The notes beneath the pieces were generated by a model. The model had not been told where the DNA came from. It saw only the letters and a program-made list of their open reading frames with translations, and did not search any database. This document shows, piece by piece, positions 51,272 to 59,846 of a stretch of DNA of 64,000 nucleotides (the first letter of the stretch is position 1; every line of letters starts with the position of its first letter). This DNA comes from Bacillus nitratireducens. GTDB lineage: Bacteria; Bacillota; Bacilli; Bacillales; Bacillaceae_G. Location of the stretch: positions 21,093 through 85,092 of the forward strand of contig NZ_MAOC01000009.1 of assembly GCF_001884135.1 (NCBI RefSeq), in the 5' to 3' direction. The translations under genes and the position numbers were made by a program.

Positions 51272-51294
51272 ATAATCCGGTTCAATCGGTTTAT
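51272..51294. repeat. 23-bp direct repeat, left copy
   Basis: Runs from ATAATCCGGTT to CGGTTTAT and ends in the TTTAT that begins the bcr1 copy. Identical to 51469-51491 beyond the other side of bcr1. Confidence 0.8.
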
Positions 51295-51446
51295 CCCGCA
51301 TTAACGGGCAGTAAGATCCCTACCTCAAAATTCAGCGAAAACTAAGAAGTTAGGTGGGAGATCCACTGCCCGTAAATGCCCGATTGGTTCAACTAATAAT
51401 CAGTGGGGGATGAACAAAACCCCCACTGATTATAGTTTCACTTTAT
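51290..51446 (+). repeat. bcr1 repeat, full copy (157 bp)
   Basis: TTTAT at both ends, all blocks present with minor variants (CCCTACC for CCCCACC, ATTATAG for ATTAAAG). Confidence 0.95.
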
Positions 51447-51455
51447 CCCATAAGA

Positions 51456-51506
51456 AAAAGGATATTGTATAATCCGGTTCAATCGGTTTATACAATAGCC
51501 TTTTTT
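51456..51506. terminator. Terminator hairpin of the TetR gene
   Basis: Stem of about 17 bp (GGATATTGTATAATCCG with CGGTTTATACAATAGCC, one or two mismatches), T runs on both strands. It contains the right copy of the 23-bp repeat at 51469-51491. Confidence 0.75.
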
Positions 51507-51508
51507 AC

Positions 51509-52063
51509 TTAAAAGTTCCTATCTAGCAACATTCCCAGTTGCTCCGCAACAACCTCCGGCGGATCAGGAAGTCCCTTCATAAAGTATGTCTCTACGACTC
51601 CTACGATAGCGGATCCGAAGAATGTAATGATCATGTCTTCACTAAATCCTTTGTTTATTCCTTCTTTAATATCTACGTCATCTTTTATTTGTTCGATGAT
51701 GTAATCGAAGAAGTGTTTGCGGAAAGCGGAAGCTCCTTTTCCAGCTAGCATCGTTGAGAAGAAGAAGTAGTGCTGTTCCATGTTTTCGAACCAAGCGATG
51801 CAAGCTTCTCTAAAGCTTAAATCATGGAGGGGAGCGCATAGTGTTTTTAGTGCTTCTATACGTTCTATAACGAGTTTATCAAGTAAATCAAATTTATCGA
51901 GGTAATGAAGATAGAACGTTCTATTTCCAACGTCTGCTCCGCTGCAAATGTCCTTTACTGTAATTTTATCAAATCCTTTTTCGGCCATTAGTTCAATAAA
52001 AGCGTTTTTTATTGCTTCTTTTGATTTAATGATCCTTCTATCGACTTTTTCCATTGTCGTCAC
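51509..52063 (-). CDS. TetR-family repressor
   Basis: 184 residues. TetR HTH at about 10-52 with KSKEAIKNAFIELMAEKGF, ITVKDICSGADVGNRTFYLHY; helical C-terminal domain ending in AEQLGMLLDRNF. GTG at 52063 was chosen as start because GAGGAAAG is about eight bases upstream; an ATG three codons later and a TTG nine codons earlier are alternatives. An inverted repeat overlaps its 5' region, and the divergent neighbour is a flavin oxidoreductase operon, the likely target. Confidence 0.82.
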   Translation of the reverse strand: MTTMEKVDRRIIKSKEAIKNAFIELMAEKGFDKITVKDICSGADVGNRTFYLHYLDKFDLLDKLVIERIEALKTLCAPLHDLSFREACIAWFENMEQHYFFFSTMLAGKGASAFRKHFFDYIIEQIKDDVDIKEGINKGFSEDMIITFFGSAIVGVVETYFMKGLPDPPEVVAEQLGMLLDRNF

Positions 52064-52079
52064 CAAACTTTCCTCATAG

Positions 52080-52112
52080 TTAATACACAATTTTTATGGA
52101 TGTGTGTATTAA
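52080..52112. promoter_or_regulatory. Candidate TetR operator
   Basis: TTAATACACA (52080-52089) and TGTGTATTAA (52103-52112), exact inverted repeats 13 bases apart, in the divergent region close to the repressor start. Confidence 0.55.
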
Positions 52113-52339
52113 TGCGTGAATTCACTAAAATTGACGTTTGAAAACATCTCTTTTTCATTTTATATTATACACACGGGAGAGATAATACATCAACGTGCAT
52201 TAATTCTTCCGAGTGTCATTTCTCAATAAAAGTGGGGGATAGAAGTCACATTTCGTGCTCTAAGTAACTTTATTCAAAAGAACAAATAACAAAATAATGA
52301 CAATTTTATATATGAAAAACAACGAGAAAGAGGTCAATT

Positions 52340-53473
52340 ATGAATCCGAAATATAACAACTTATTTGAAGCATTTACATTTAAATCTGGCGTTACTCTGA
52401 AAAATAAAGTCGTGATGGCGCCGATGACAACTTGGGCGGGTAATGATGATTATACGATTTCAGATGAAGAAGTAACGTATTACAAAAAGAGAGTGAACGG
52501 AGTCGGGCTTGTGATTACAGGATGTACACACGTACAGGCGAACGGTATCGGTTTTACAAATGAGTTTGCAGGTTATGCTGATACGTTTATCCCAAGTTTA
52601 CGTAAGTTAGCGGATGCGGCTAAGAGCGGCGGAGCTCCGGCTATCCTTCAAATTTTCCATGCAGGGAACAAAGCATTACCTGATTTCACGCCGGGTAGGG
52701 ATGTAGTAAGTTCAAGTGCTTTAGAAACAGAAGCTTCTCCGTTTGCGCCATCTGTATTACCAAGAGAACTTTCGCACGATGAAATTTTAGAAGTGATTCG
52801 TGATTTTGGAGAAGCGACGCGAAGAGCAATCGAAGCTGGTTTTGACGGTGTTGAAATTCACGGCGCGCACGGATTTTTACTACAAAACTTTTTCTCACCA
52901 TTCTTTAATAGACGTGAAGATGAGTGGGGCGGTTCTTTAGAAAATCGCTTACGTTTCCCGCTAGCAGTTGTTCGTGAAATTCAATCCGTTATTAAAAAGC
53001 ATGCGAAGAAGCCGTTCGCATTAGGTTACAGATTCTCACCTGACGAACCGCAAGAAGGTGCTTTAAGAATGAAAGACACGTATGAGTTAATTAACCATCT
53101 TATCGAATCAAATATTGATTACGTTCACGCTTCATTAGCGAGTGCTCTTACTGCAAAACCAGTTGATAATCAGGACGAGAAAACGTACCTTGAGTTAATC
53201 GCCGAACATGTAAACGGAAGAACTCCGTTAATGGTAGCAGGTTCTATCGTAACGCCAGATGATGCTTCGTTAGCGCTAGAAAAAGGAATCACACTTACGG
53301 CGATTGGCCACGGGTTAATTATGAATCCAGACTGGGTAGAGAAAGTGCAGGACGGAAAAGAAGATGAAATTCAAGCGTCAATTAAGAAATCAACAGTAAG
53401 TGAGCTGGAGCTTCCAGAAAAGCTGTGGAATGTCATTGGGGCTTCAGGAGCATGGTTTACGATTGAAGATTAA
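52340..53473 (+). CDS. Old-yellow-enzyme family NAD(P)H:flavin oxidoreductase
   Basis: 377 residues, TIM barrel binding FMN. Motifs: VVMAPMTTW, LQIFHAGN, the EIHGAHGFLLQNFFSPFFNR block, REDEWGGSLENRLRF, VAGSIVTP and IGHGLIMNPDW. The His pair that binds the substrate carbonyl is present (HGAH, about 174-177), but the usual proton-donating Tyr is Phe (HGFLL), so classic ene-reductase chemistry may be altered. First gene of an operon with a hydrolase and two NAD-binding proteins. Start ATG follows GAAAGAGG. Confidence 0.88.
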   Translation: MNPKYNNLFEAFTFKSGVTLKNKVVMAPMTTWAGNDDYTISDEEVTYYKKRVNGVGLVITGCTHVQANGIGFTNEFAGYADTFIPSLRKLADAAKSGGAPAILQIFHAGNKALPDFTPGRDVVSSSALETEASPFAPSVLPRELSHDEILEVIRDFGEATRRAIEAGFDGVEIHGAHGFLLQNFFSPFFNRREDEWGGSLENRLRFPLAVVREIQSVIKKHAKKPFALGYRFSPDEPQEGALRMKDTYELINHLIESNIDYVHASLASALTAKPVDNQDEKTYLELIAEHVNGRTPLMVAGSIVTPDDASLALEKGITLTAIGHGLIMNPDWVEKVQDGKEDEIQASIKKSTVSELELPEKLWNVIGASGAWFTIED

Positions 53474-53520
53474 TTATGAAAGTGTATCAATAAAAACGAA
53501 TATGAAATGGAGAGATTTAT

Positions 53521-54429
53521 ATGAAAAAGCAAGTAACGTTTAAAAAATATAATTTGAATATGGCTGGTAATCTTCATGTACCAAACGAAATGGATCCTAA
53601 CAAGAAATACCCGGCTCTTATCGTTTTACATCCGGCTGGTGGAGTGAAAGAACAAACAGCGGGTCTTTATGCTCAGAAGTTAGCTGATGAAGGATATGTT
53701 GCGTTAGCTTTCGATGCTGCTTATCAAGGGGAAAGTGAAGGGCTACCGCGCTATCTTGATGATCCAACATCTAGAGTAGAAGATGTGCGAGCGGCGGTAG
53801 ATTATGTAACGACACTTTCTTTCGTTGATTCAGAGCGAATTGGTGTAGTTGGTATTTGCGCTGGTGGTGGTTATGCGATACGTGCAGCACAAACTGAACG
53901 TCGTATTAAAGCTGTTGTAGGAATTAGCGCGGCAGATATGGGAAGAACGTTCCGCGAGGGCTGGACTGGTGAAGCGCCGATATCTAGTGCAATCCAGACG
54001 CTTGATGCAGTCGCAAAGCAACGTACTGCTGAAGCAAATGGGGCGGAACCGATGTATCTTTCTTACGTACCGCATGAAATTGATGAAAATACGGATTCAG
54101 AAACAGCTGAAGGATATGAATATTACAGAACAGCTAGAGCGCATCATCCGAATTCAGTAAATAAATTGCTGTTTTCAAGCTTTGATAAAATTTTAGCGTT
54201 TACGGCAATCGATGAAAAAATGAGCACTTTATTAACGCAGCCACTTCTATTAGTTGCAGGAAGTAAAGCAGGGACACTTTGGCAAAGTAAAGAAGCTTAT
54301 GAATTAGCGAACGAACCGAAAGCATTAGTCGTTCTGGAAGGTGGATCTCACTTTGATTTATACGATATTCCTGAGTATGTCGATCAAGCGGTAGTGAAGG
54401 CAACGGAGTTTCTTGGCAAGCATTTGTAA
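53521..54429 (+). CDS. Dienelactone hydrolase-like alpha/beta hydrolase with Cys nucleophile
   Basis: 302 residues. Nucleophile elbow VVGICAGGGYA has Cys113 where most alpha/beta hydrolases have Ser, as in dienelactone hydrolase. Oxyanion block VLHPAGGVKEQ, His in GGSHFDLYD and an acid candidate in LVAGSKAGTLW. Substrate unknown; neighbours suggest breakdown or detoxification of an electrophilic ring or lactone. Start ATG follows GGAGAG, 47 bases after the oxidoreductase gene. Confidence 0.82.
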   Translation: MKKQVTFKKYNLNMAGNLHVPNEMDPNKKYPALIVLHPAGGVKEQTAGLYAQKLADEGYVALAFDAAYQGESEGLPRYLDDPTSRVEDVRAAVDYVTTLSFVDSERIGVVGICAGGGYAIRAAQTERRIKAVVGISAADMGRTFREGWTGEAPISSAIQTLDAVAKQRTAEANGAEPMYLSYVPHEIDENTDSETAEGYEYYRTARAHHPNSVNKLLFSSFDKILAFTAIDEKMSTLLTQPLLLVAGSKAGTLWQSKEAYELANEPKALVVLEGGSHFDLYDIPEYVDQAVVKATEFLGKHL

Positions 54430-54498
54430 TTTGATTTTTGCGAGGCAGTAGAAACACTTTCTACTGCTTCATAACAAATAGGAAAGGGAGTTTTGAAT

Positions 54499-55137
54499 AT
54501 GACGAACGTATTAATTCTTGGAGCGAACGGACAAATTGCGCGTCATGCGATTGATATATTTTTAAATGAAACGGATGCAAAGTTAACGTTATATTTACGA
54601 AATGCAGATCGAGTACAGCAATACGCTTCTGATCGTGTACGTATTGTGGAAGGTGACGTTTTAAATCGCGAAACGTTAAAAGAGGCGATGGTAAATCAAG
54701 ATGTAGTGTATGCAAATTTAGCTGGTGACGATTTAGAAGAGCAGGCGAAAATTGTTGTGAGTGCGATGGAAGAGACTGAAGTGAAACGTCTTATTTTCAT
54801 TAGCGCACTTGGCATTTATGATGAAGTGCCAGGAGAATTTGGTAAATGGAATAACCGTACGATTGGTCAATATTTAGGGCCATACCGAAAATCTGTTGAT
54901 GTGATCGAAGCTTCAAATCTTCATTACACCGTATTACGACCAGCATGGTTAACGGATTATGATGAAGTGGAATATGAAATTACGGAAAAAGGTGAGCAGT
55001 ATAAAGGAACGGAAGTATCACGTAAAAGTGTTGCAGCTTTCGTCGTGAAATTGGCAGGGGCACCAGATTTACACGTTGGCGGAAACTTAGGTGTAAATAA
55101 ACCGAATACAGACGGTGATAAACCAGCCTTTCTATAA
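54499..55137 (+). CDS. NAD(P)-binding atypical SDR (NmrA-like)
   Basis: 212 residues. Rossmann motif VLILGANGQIARHAID (about 4-19), RLIFISALGIYDE in the middle and LRPAWLTDYDE. Atypical short-chain dehydrogenase without a visible YxxxK catalytic pair in the classical place. ATG 54499 chosen over TTG 54493 for its spacing of eight bases from GGAAAGGGAG. The fourth gene begins eleven bases after its stop. Confidence 0.82.
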   Translation: MTNVLILGANGQIARHAIDIFLNETDAKLTLYLRNADRVQQYASDRVRIVEGDVLNRETLKEAMVNQDVVYANLAGDDLEEQAKIVVSAMEETEVKRLIFISALGIYDEVPGEFGKWNNRTIGQYLGPYRKSVDVIEASNLHYTVLRPAWLTDYDEVEYEITEKGEQYKGTEVSRKSVAAFVVKLAGAPDLHVGGNLGVNKPNTDGDKPAFL

Positions 55138-55148
55138 GGAGGATGCAA

Positions 55149-55808
55149 ATGAAAGTTATAATTTTTGGAGCGACAGGTATGGTCGGCCAGAGTGTATTAC
55201 GAGAAAGCTTATTAAATGATGAAGTAAAGGAAGTCGTAACGATCGTTAGAAAACGTACGAATGCGATGCATGAAAAATTAACCGAAATTGAGCTTACAAA
55301 TGTGGCTGATTTATCGTCCATTGAAGAAAAAATAACCGGATTTGATGCATGTTTCTTTTGTTTAGGAGTATCCTCTCAAGGGATGAAAGAAAATGAGTAT
55401 ACAACAGTTACGTATGACCTAACGTTATCTACCGCAAAAACATTAGCGAAGTTAAATCCGAACATGACATTCATTTACGTATCCGGTAGCGGCACAGATA
55501 GTACAGAATCAGGACGTACGATGTGGGCGAGAGTGAAGGGACGAACGGAAAATGAGTTATTGCGTTTACCGTTCAAAGCTGCGTATATGTTCAGACCAGG
55601 ATTAATCATCCCGGCAAACGGTGTGAAATCAAAAACGAAATCATATCAATTGATGTACGATGTGATGAAGCCATTTAACCCTCTTTTGAAGCGATTCGGC
55701 AGTGTTATAACTTCTGATCAATTAGGAAGAGCGATGGTACGAGTTGGGAAAGCTGGGTATACCCATTCGATTGTTGAAAGTTCGGATTTGAAGAAAATCG
55801 GTATGTAA
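55149..55808 (+). CDS. NAD(P)-binding atypical SDR, second copy
   Basis: 219 residues. Rossmann motif IIFGATGMVGQSVL, FIYVSGSGTD and KGRTENELLRLPFKAAYMFRPG, as in proteins annotated NAD-dependent epimerase/dehydratase or semialdehyde dehydrogenase-like. ATG 55149 was chosen because AAGGAGG is about seven bases upstream; the ATG at 55143 overlaps the site. Last gene of the operon, ending in a terminator. Confidence 0.82.
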   Translation: MKVIIFGATGMVGQSVLRESLLNDEVKEVVTIVRKRTNAMHEKLTEIELTNVADLSSIEEKITGFDACFFCLGVSSQGMKENEYTTVTYDLTLSTAKTLAKLNPNMTFIYVSGSGTDSTESGRTMWARVKGRTENELLRLPFKAAYMFRPGLIIPANGVKSKTKSYQLMYDVMKPFNPLLKRFGSVITSDQLGRAMVRVGKAGYTHSIVESSDLKKIGM

Positions 55809-55814
55809 TATGTA

Positions 55815-55847
55815 CAAAAACGCCTATTTCATATAGGCGTTTTTTGA
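55815..55847 (+). terminator. Terminator between convergent units
   Basis: Stem of about 12 bp (AAAAACGCCTAT/ATAGGCGTTTTT), 5-nt loop, T run. Confidence 0.9.
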
Positions 55848-55855
55848 TGGTGAAG

Positions 55856-56431
55856 TTATTCCTCTTCAAACTGAAAAATATCCCGGTTAATAAGTTGGTG
55901 AAGATACCTATCCATTTCAGCAGCAGAAACTTTTCTTTCATTTTTAAACCACCATGCGCTTAATGAGGTAATTGCCCCTGAATAAAATTCAATGATTAAA
56001 TCATTTGGCATCGTATGGTTTTTGCAAAGTTGATTTAACGCTTCTATTTCCTGTTTTCTCGTTTCGTGACTTAAATACTGTGTCCGGCTAATAAATTGTG
56101 CATCAGACATTTGCGTCTCTAATATTTTACCGATTTCTTCATGATGTAGAAATTGTTCCATTACTTGAAATGGTTTGCTTAATCGATCTGAAACTGGTAT
56201 TCCCGCAATCATTTTGCTGTATCGTTTAAATCCAAATGCTAATAAAGCATCTTTATCCTCAAAGTGTTTATAAAAAGTTGTTCGATGTACCATCGCGCGA
56301 TCACATATTTGGTTAATTGTGATGGTACTATATTTTTGTTTTGATTGCGTCATTAATTCAAATAAGGAATCCCAAAGTAATTTATGTGTACGTCTAATAC
56401 GTAAATCAAGTTGTTGTTCATTATCGTTCAT
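55856..56431 (-). CDS. TetR-family repressor (AcrR-like)
   Basis: 191 residues. HTH at about 12-60 with RRTHKLLWDSLFELM, ITINQICDRAMVHRTTFYKHF; the C-terminal part resembles TetR_C_33-type regulators. Divergent from an MFS drug exporter, its likely target. Start ATG follows AAAGGAGA. Confidence 0.85.
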   Translation of the reverse strand: MNDNEQQLDLRIRRTHKLLWDSLFELMTQSKQKYSTITINQICDRAMVHRTTFYKHFEDKDALLAFGFKRYSKMIAGIPVSDRLSKPFQVMEQFLHHEEIGKILETQMSDAQFISRTQYLSHETRKQEIEALNQLCKNHTMPNDLIIEFYSGAITSLSAWWFKNERKVSAAEMDRYLHQLINRDIFQFEEE

Positions 56432-56506
56432 CTACAATTCTCCTTTTTTGTAGATTAAATATACAATGGCTGAAAATTGATTCTCCCTTTTTAATCTACA
56501 TATGTA
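56431..56506. promoter_or_regulatory. Operator region of the TetR/MFS pair
   Basis: TCTACA/TGTAGA words at 56431, 56449 and 56495. TGTAGATTAAA (56449-56459) is the exact inverted repeat of TTTAATCTACA (56490-56500). TACATATGTA palindrome at 56497-56506 overlaps a TATATTATAT -10-like stretch. Confidence 0.5.
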
Positions 56507-56573
56507 TATTATATTACATGTGTTCCGGCGTATTTAAAACTTTTTAAGTAAGAAACAGGAGGAGAATCTGCAA

Positions 56574-58049
56574 ATGAATATAACAACTAAGAGCCCTGCA
56601 AGTGGCAAAGTTGATACTTCTAATATGAAACATACCCCGATTTTAATTGCATTACTTTTAGGGGCAATGGTTGCATTATTAAACGAAACATTACTTGGTA
56701 ATGCGTTAACGGTATTAATGAAAGAATTTAACGTAACAGCTTCAACTATTCAATGGCTTTCTACAGCTTACATGTTGGTGGTTGGTGTTTTAGTCCCAAT
56801 TACAGCGTTACTTCAGCAATGGCTCACAACGAGACAAATGTTTTTGATCGCTATGGTAACGTTTTTAGTCGGTACGTTAATTGCGGGATTCGCACCGACA
56901 TTTTCCGTTTTATTAGTCGGCCGTATCGTCCAAGCAGTAGCGACGGGGTTAATTTCACCGTTATTAATGAATACGATTTTAATTATTTGTCCGCCTGAAA
57001 AACGTGGTGCCACAATGGGATTAATCGCACTCGTTATGATGTCAGCTCCAGCAATTGGTCCTACATTATCTGGAGTAATCGTTGATTCACTAAATTGGCG
57101 CTGGTTATTCTACATTGTTATTCCGATCGTAATCATTTCCATTGTAATTGGAATGAAGTACATTCAAAATGTTTCAGAGTTAACAAGGCCAAAAGTAGAT
57201 TATCCATCAATCCTTTTATCAACATTAGGATTTGGCGGGATTGTGTATAGTTTTAGTGCATCAGGTGATTTAGGATGGTCCGATACGAAAGTGTACGGTG
57301 CTTTAATTGTTGGGCTTATATCACTATGTATTTTTGTCGTGCGACAATTAAAAATTGAGAATCCAATTTTAGAATTACGCGCATTTAAAGTTCCGATGTT
57401 TACAATATCAGTTGGATTAATTGTCATTGTTATGATGTCGTTATTTTCAACGATGACTTTATTACCGATGTTTCTGCAAACAGTTTTACTCGTGACAGCC
57501 TTTAAATCAGGATTAATAATGCTTCCAGGAAGTATTATTAGCGCTATAATGGGACCAATCGCAGGTAAACTATTTGATAAATTTAGTCCGAAAGTTGTTA
57601 TCGTTCCTGGTATTGTGTTAGTAGGGATTGCAATGTTCTTATTTAAAGGCATTACTCCTGATACATCAATGCTACAAATTATTGTCATGCATAGCGTATT
57701 AATGGTTGGACTCATGTTTGTCATGACAGCACAAACATATGGTTTAAATCAATTAACACCAGATCTATATCCGCACGGAACAGCGCTGTTTAATACGTTA
57801 CAGCAAGTAGCTGGCGCAATTGGTACAGCTATCTTTATTTCGAAAATGTCTTCAGGAACAACTAAGTATATGGAAAGCTCCGCAAATCCAATGGATCCAG
57901 TAGAGAAGTTAAACGGTTTAACATCGGGATTCCAAGGTGCATTTACACTAGGGTTAATCTTTATCGTTATTGCTTTTATCGTATCGTTGTTCTTAAAAGA
58001 AGAGAAAGAGGAAGTAAAGGCAGCAGGGATTTTACAGAACGAAAATTAA
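56574..58049 (+). CDS. DHA2-family (EmrB/LmrB-type) multidrug MFS exporter
   Basis: 491 residues, 14 spans. Motifs: LNETLLGNALTVLM in span 1, STAYMLVVGVLVP, GRIVQAVATGLISPLL, and exporter motif C SAPAIGPTLSGVIVD. Drug:H+ antiporter of the 14-TMS class; substrates cannot be predicted. Start ATG follows AGGAGGAG. Divergent from the TetR gene and followed by a strong terminator. Confidence 0.9.
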   Translation: MNITTKSPASGKVDTSNMKHTPILIALLLGAMVALLNETLLGNALTVLMKEFNVTASTIQWLSTAYMLVVGVLVPITALLQQWLTTRQMFLIAMVTFLVGTLIAGFAPTFSVLLVGRIVQAVATGLISPLLMNTILIICPPEKRGATMGLIALVMMSAPAIGPTLSGVIVDSLNWRWLFYIVIPIVIISIVIGMKYIQNVSELTRPKVDYPSILLSTLGFGGIVYSFSASGDLGWSDTKVYGALIVGLISLCIFVVRQLKIENPILELRAFKVPMFTISVGLIVIVMMSLFSTMTLLPMFLQTVLLVTAFKSGLIMLPGSIISAIMGPIAGKLFDKFSPKVVIVPGIVLVGIAMFLFKGITPDTSMLQIIVMHSVLMVGLMFVMTAQTYGLNQLTPDLYPHGTALFNTLQQVAGAIGTAIFISKMSSGTTKYMESSANPMDPVEKLNGLTSGFQGAFTLGLIFIVIAFIVSLFLKEEKEEVKAAGILQNEN

Positions 58050-58059
58050 GCTTCATATT

Positions 58060-58094
58060 AAAAAGACATCTTTACAAAATAAAGATGTCTTTTT
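58060..58094. terminator. Terminator between convergent genes
   Basis: Perfect 14-bp stem (AAAAAGACATCTTT arm) with T and A runs on both sides; bidirectional. Confidence 0.9.
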
Positions 58095-58620
58095 ACATTT
58101 CTTTCGTAATGTCATACTGCAGCAATTGCTTTTGATCGTAAAACTTTTCGAAAATAATACCCATTACGTAGAAGAACAATAGTCCGAAGCAAATGTGAAT
58201 GAGTGTAAATGTAGCTCCGAATGAAGAAAATTCATACACCATAATTGGTAATTTCGCAGTTGTCCAAACGCCTAAGAAAAATACGATGTACCTAATGCTT
58301 GCGCCTTTTTTTAATAGTAGTGCTGCAATCGGAAAGGCAACATAGAGGGGACCAGCTGCAATTCCGCCTAATAATAGAGAGAATAAGATTCCATATATGC
58401 CGGACTTTTCTCCCATGTATTTCATGAGCGTCTCTTTCTTCACCCACTGATCGAGTAACCCTACAAATATTAGGACAGGGGGGAGTAGAAATAGCATATC
58501 TAAAATACTATTCCCTGTTAGTTGTAATGCGCTCCATCCTAAAGATTGGTTTATAAAAGTTAATAAGAGAAGCCCAAGCAGTAATATGAAAAAGAAGCGA
58601 TATCTTTTTAGTTCTTTCAT
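58093..58620 (-). CDS. Half-size permease (COG0701-like), partner 2
   Basis: 175 residues, about five spans. The LLGGIAAGPLYVAFPIAALLLKKG block with conserved Pro and Gly is typical of the ArsP/YraQ permease family, where one protein normally contains two such halves. Here the halves are separate genes overlapping by ATGA. ATG 58620 was used; the frame is open further upstream, but that part lies inside the preceding gene. Probable partner of the next gene product; substrate unknown. Confidence 0.72.
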   Translation of the reverse strand: MKELKRYRFFFILLLGLLLLTFINQSLGWSALQLTGNSILDMLFLLPPVLIFVGLLDQWVKKETLMKYMGEKSGIYGILFSLLLGGIAAGPLYVAFPIAALLLKKGASIRYIVFFLGVWTTAKLPIMVYEFSSFGATFTLIHICFGLLFFYVMGIIFEKFYDQKQLLQYDITKEM

Positions 58621-59099
58621 ACCATCACCACCCAAATGATATAGGAGAATAGGAGTGACATGAGTAATGCAGATGCATTACGTGCGTAAGCAAAGCTTCG
58701 TCCGAATATCTTTTGTTCCATCGGCAAGGTTGTAATTCCTACTGACATGAGTGTAGACATAAGTGCCGCAACTTGAGGAAGGCCTGCACCGTGCTCTACT
58801 AACGTATTACCAAGAGGAAATACGACAAAGCTAGGGATAAGTGCCACAGAGCCGAGTATTGCAGAATAAATAACACCTAAAAATCCAGACTGTTCTCCAA
58901 TGATGGAAGAGATGAAGGACGGCGTTAAGATAGAAAGTGATAGTCCAACGAAAAGCATGATGGAGAGCATGGCAGGGAGAAGGTTTTGAAATATTTTCCA
59001 TGATTTTAATAGGGCAGCTTTCGTTTTATTCCGATCCTTCATAAAAGAAATCCCCGTAAGAATAATGGCCAAAGTGTAAAGAATAGCGCCATTAATCAT
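58617..59099 (-). CDS. Half-size permease (COG0701-like), partner 1
   Basis: 160 residues, about four spans. The block SVALIPSFVVFPLGNTLVEHG mirrors the GPLYVAFP block of the partner, as expected for the first half of a two-repeat permease. Its ATG overlaps the end of the PadR gene, so PadR and both halves are one operon. Substrate unknown. Confidence 0.72.
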   Translation of the reverse strand: MINGAILYTLAIILTGISFMKDRNKTKAALLKSWKIFQNLLPAMLSIMLFVGLSLSILTPSFISSIIGEQSGFLGVIYSAILGSVALIPSFVVFPLGNTLVEHGAGLPQVAALMSTLMSVGITTLPMEQKIFGRSFAYARNASALLMSLLFSYIIWVVMV

Positions 59100-59433
59100 G
59101 ATTAGATTCCTTTAAGTCTTTATATTTGTTTAGGAAAAAGGTTAAGTTTTTCATTTTTTCCTCAATATCTATTTGAAAATCCGCCAATTGTTCCTTTCCA
59201 GCAGGCGTAATTTTGTATATCTTTCTCGGTTTGTCTTGATGATCTGTACTTACATAAGATTCAATAGCACCTTCGTTTTCTAATTTCTTCAGCGTGCGGT
59301 AAAGGATGGCACTATCGATTGGATTGACTGGAAGTTCTTCTTCACATTTCTGAAGTAGCTGTCCGCCATAGTTATCACCTTCTGCTAAAAATAACAAAAG
59401 AAATGCACCTGTATGTCTTCCTGTATGTTTCAT
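59092..59433 (-). CDS. PadR-family repressor
   Basis: 113 residues, PadR winged helix with [54 protein letters not shown], and a short C-terminal dimer helix. First gene of an operon with the split permease. Start ATG has AGGAGG upstream (read on minus). Two 19-bp palindromes lie directly upstream, so it very likely represses its own operon. Confidence 0.9.
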   Translation of the reverse strand: MKHTGRHTGAFLLLFLAEGDNYGGQLLQKCEEELPVNPIDSAILYRTLKKLENEGAIESYVSTDHQDKPRKIYKITPAGKEQLADFQIDIEEKMKNLTFFLNKYKDLKESNHD

Positions 59434-59453
59434 GAATATACCTCCTAGAATTT

Positions 59454-59489
59454 ATACTGTTAATGACAGTATACTATTAATAACAGTAT
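59454..59489. promoter_or_regulatory. Tandem PadR operators
   Basis: ATACTGTTAATGACAGTAT (59454-59472) and ATACTATTAATAACAGTAT (59471-59489) share a 7-5-7 palindrome and overlap by 2 bases. The ATACT...AGTAT layout matches known PadR binding sites. Confidence 0.75.
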
Positions 59490-59536
59490 ATGGTGCATGA
59501 AGTGCTATGTCAATTTTAAAATGGTACGGAGGGGAA

Positions 59537-59596
59537 ATGGCAATTCCTGTTTTAATCTTGTTAAATAACAAAATAAAAGCCACTGTTTTCTTGTGA
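59537..59596 (+). CDS. Possible leader peptide ahead of a terminator
   Basis: 19 codons (MAIPVLILLNNKIKATVFL), ATG close behind GGAGGGG, with the stop inside the terminator hairpin at 59576-59608. Too short to be sure; transcribed divergently from padR if real. Confidence 0.25.
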   Translation: MAIPVLILLNNKIKATVFL

Positions 59597-59608
59597 CAGT
59601 GGCTTTCA
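59576..59608 (+). terminator. Terminator hairpin without a clear gene
   Basis: Perfect 11-bp stem (59576-59586 with 59596-59606). It may end a short transcript from the divergent padR promoter region. Confidence 0.65.
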
Positions 59609-59692
59609 TAGTTGGTAAACTACTATATTACGCTTAGGGAATCTCGCCTCTTGATAGTAACACATATATGTTAGCCCTATATTGAGAAATAA

Positions 59693-59720
59693 AAAAAGAC
59701 ACTCTCAAGAGTGCCTCTTA
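59693..59720 (-). terminator. Terminator of the YjcZ-type gene
   Basis: Stem with a bulge (GACACTC/GAGTGCCTC), A-rich on plus, so a T run follows on the minus strand; directly after the stop codon. Confidence 0.65.
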
Positions 59721-59846
59721 TTAGCAGCTGATTCCGCCGCCCCAACAGCTAGCGCCAACGATGATTAATAAGATAAAAAGCACAACAAGTAAGGCGAATC
59801 CACCGCCAAAACCACAGCCTCCACCACAACTACCGCCATAACCCAT
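59721..59846 (-). CDS. YjcZ-family sporulation peptide
   Basis: 41 residues: Gly/Cys-rich N-terminus ([17 protein letters not shown]), one span [17 protein letters not shown], then WGGGISC. This layout is the YjcZ/YrhC-type small sporulation protein group of Bacillus. Start ATG follows AAGGAGGAG. A shorter paralogue lies at 63852-63953. Confidence 0.8.
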   Translation of the reverse strand: MGYGGSCGGGCGFGGGFALLVVLFILLIIVGASCWGGGISC

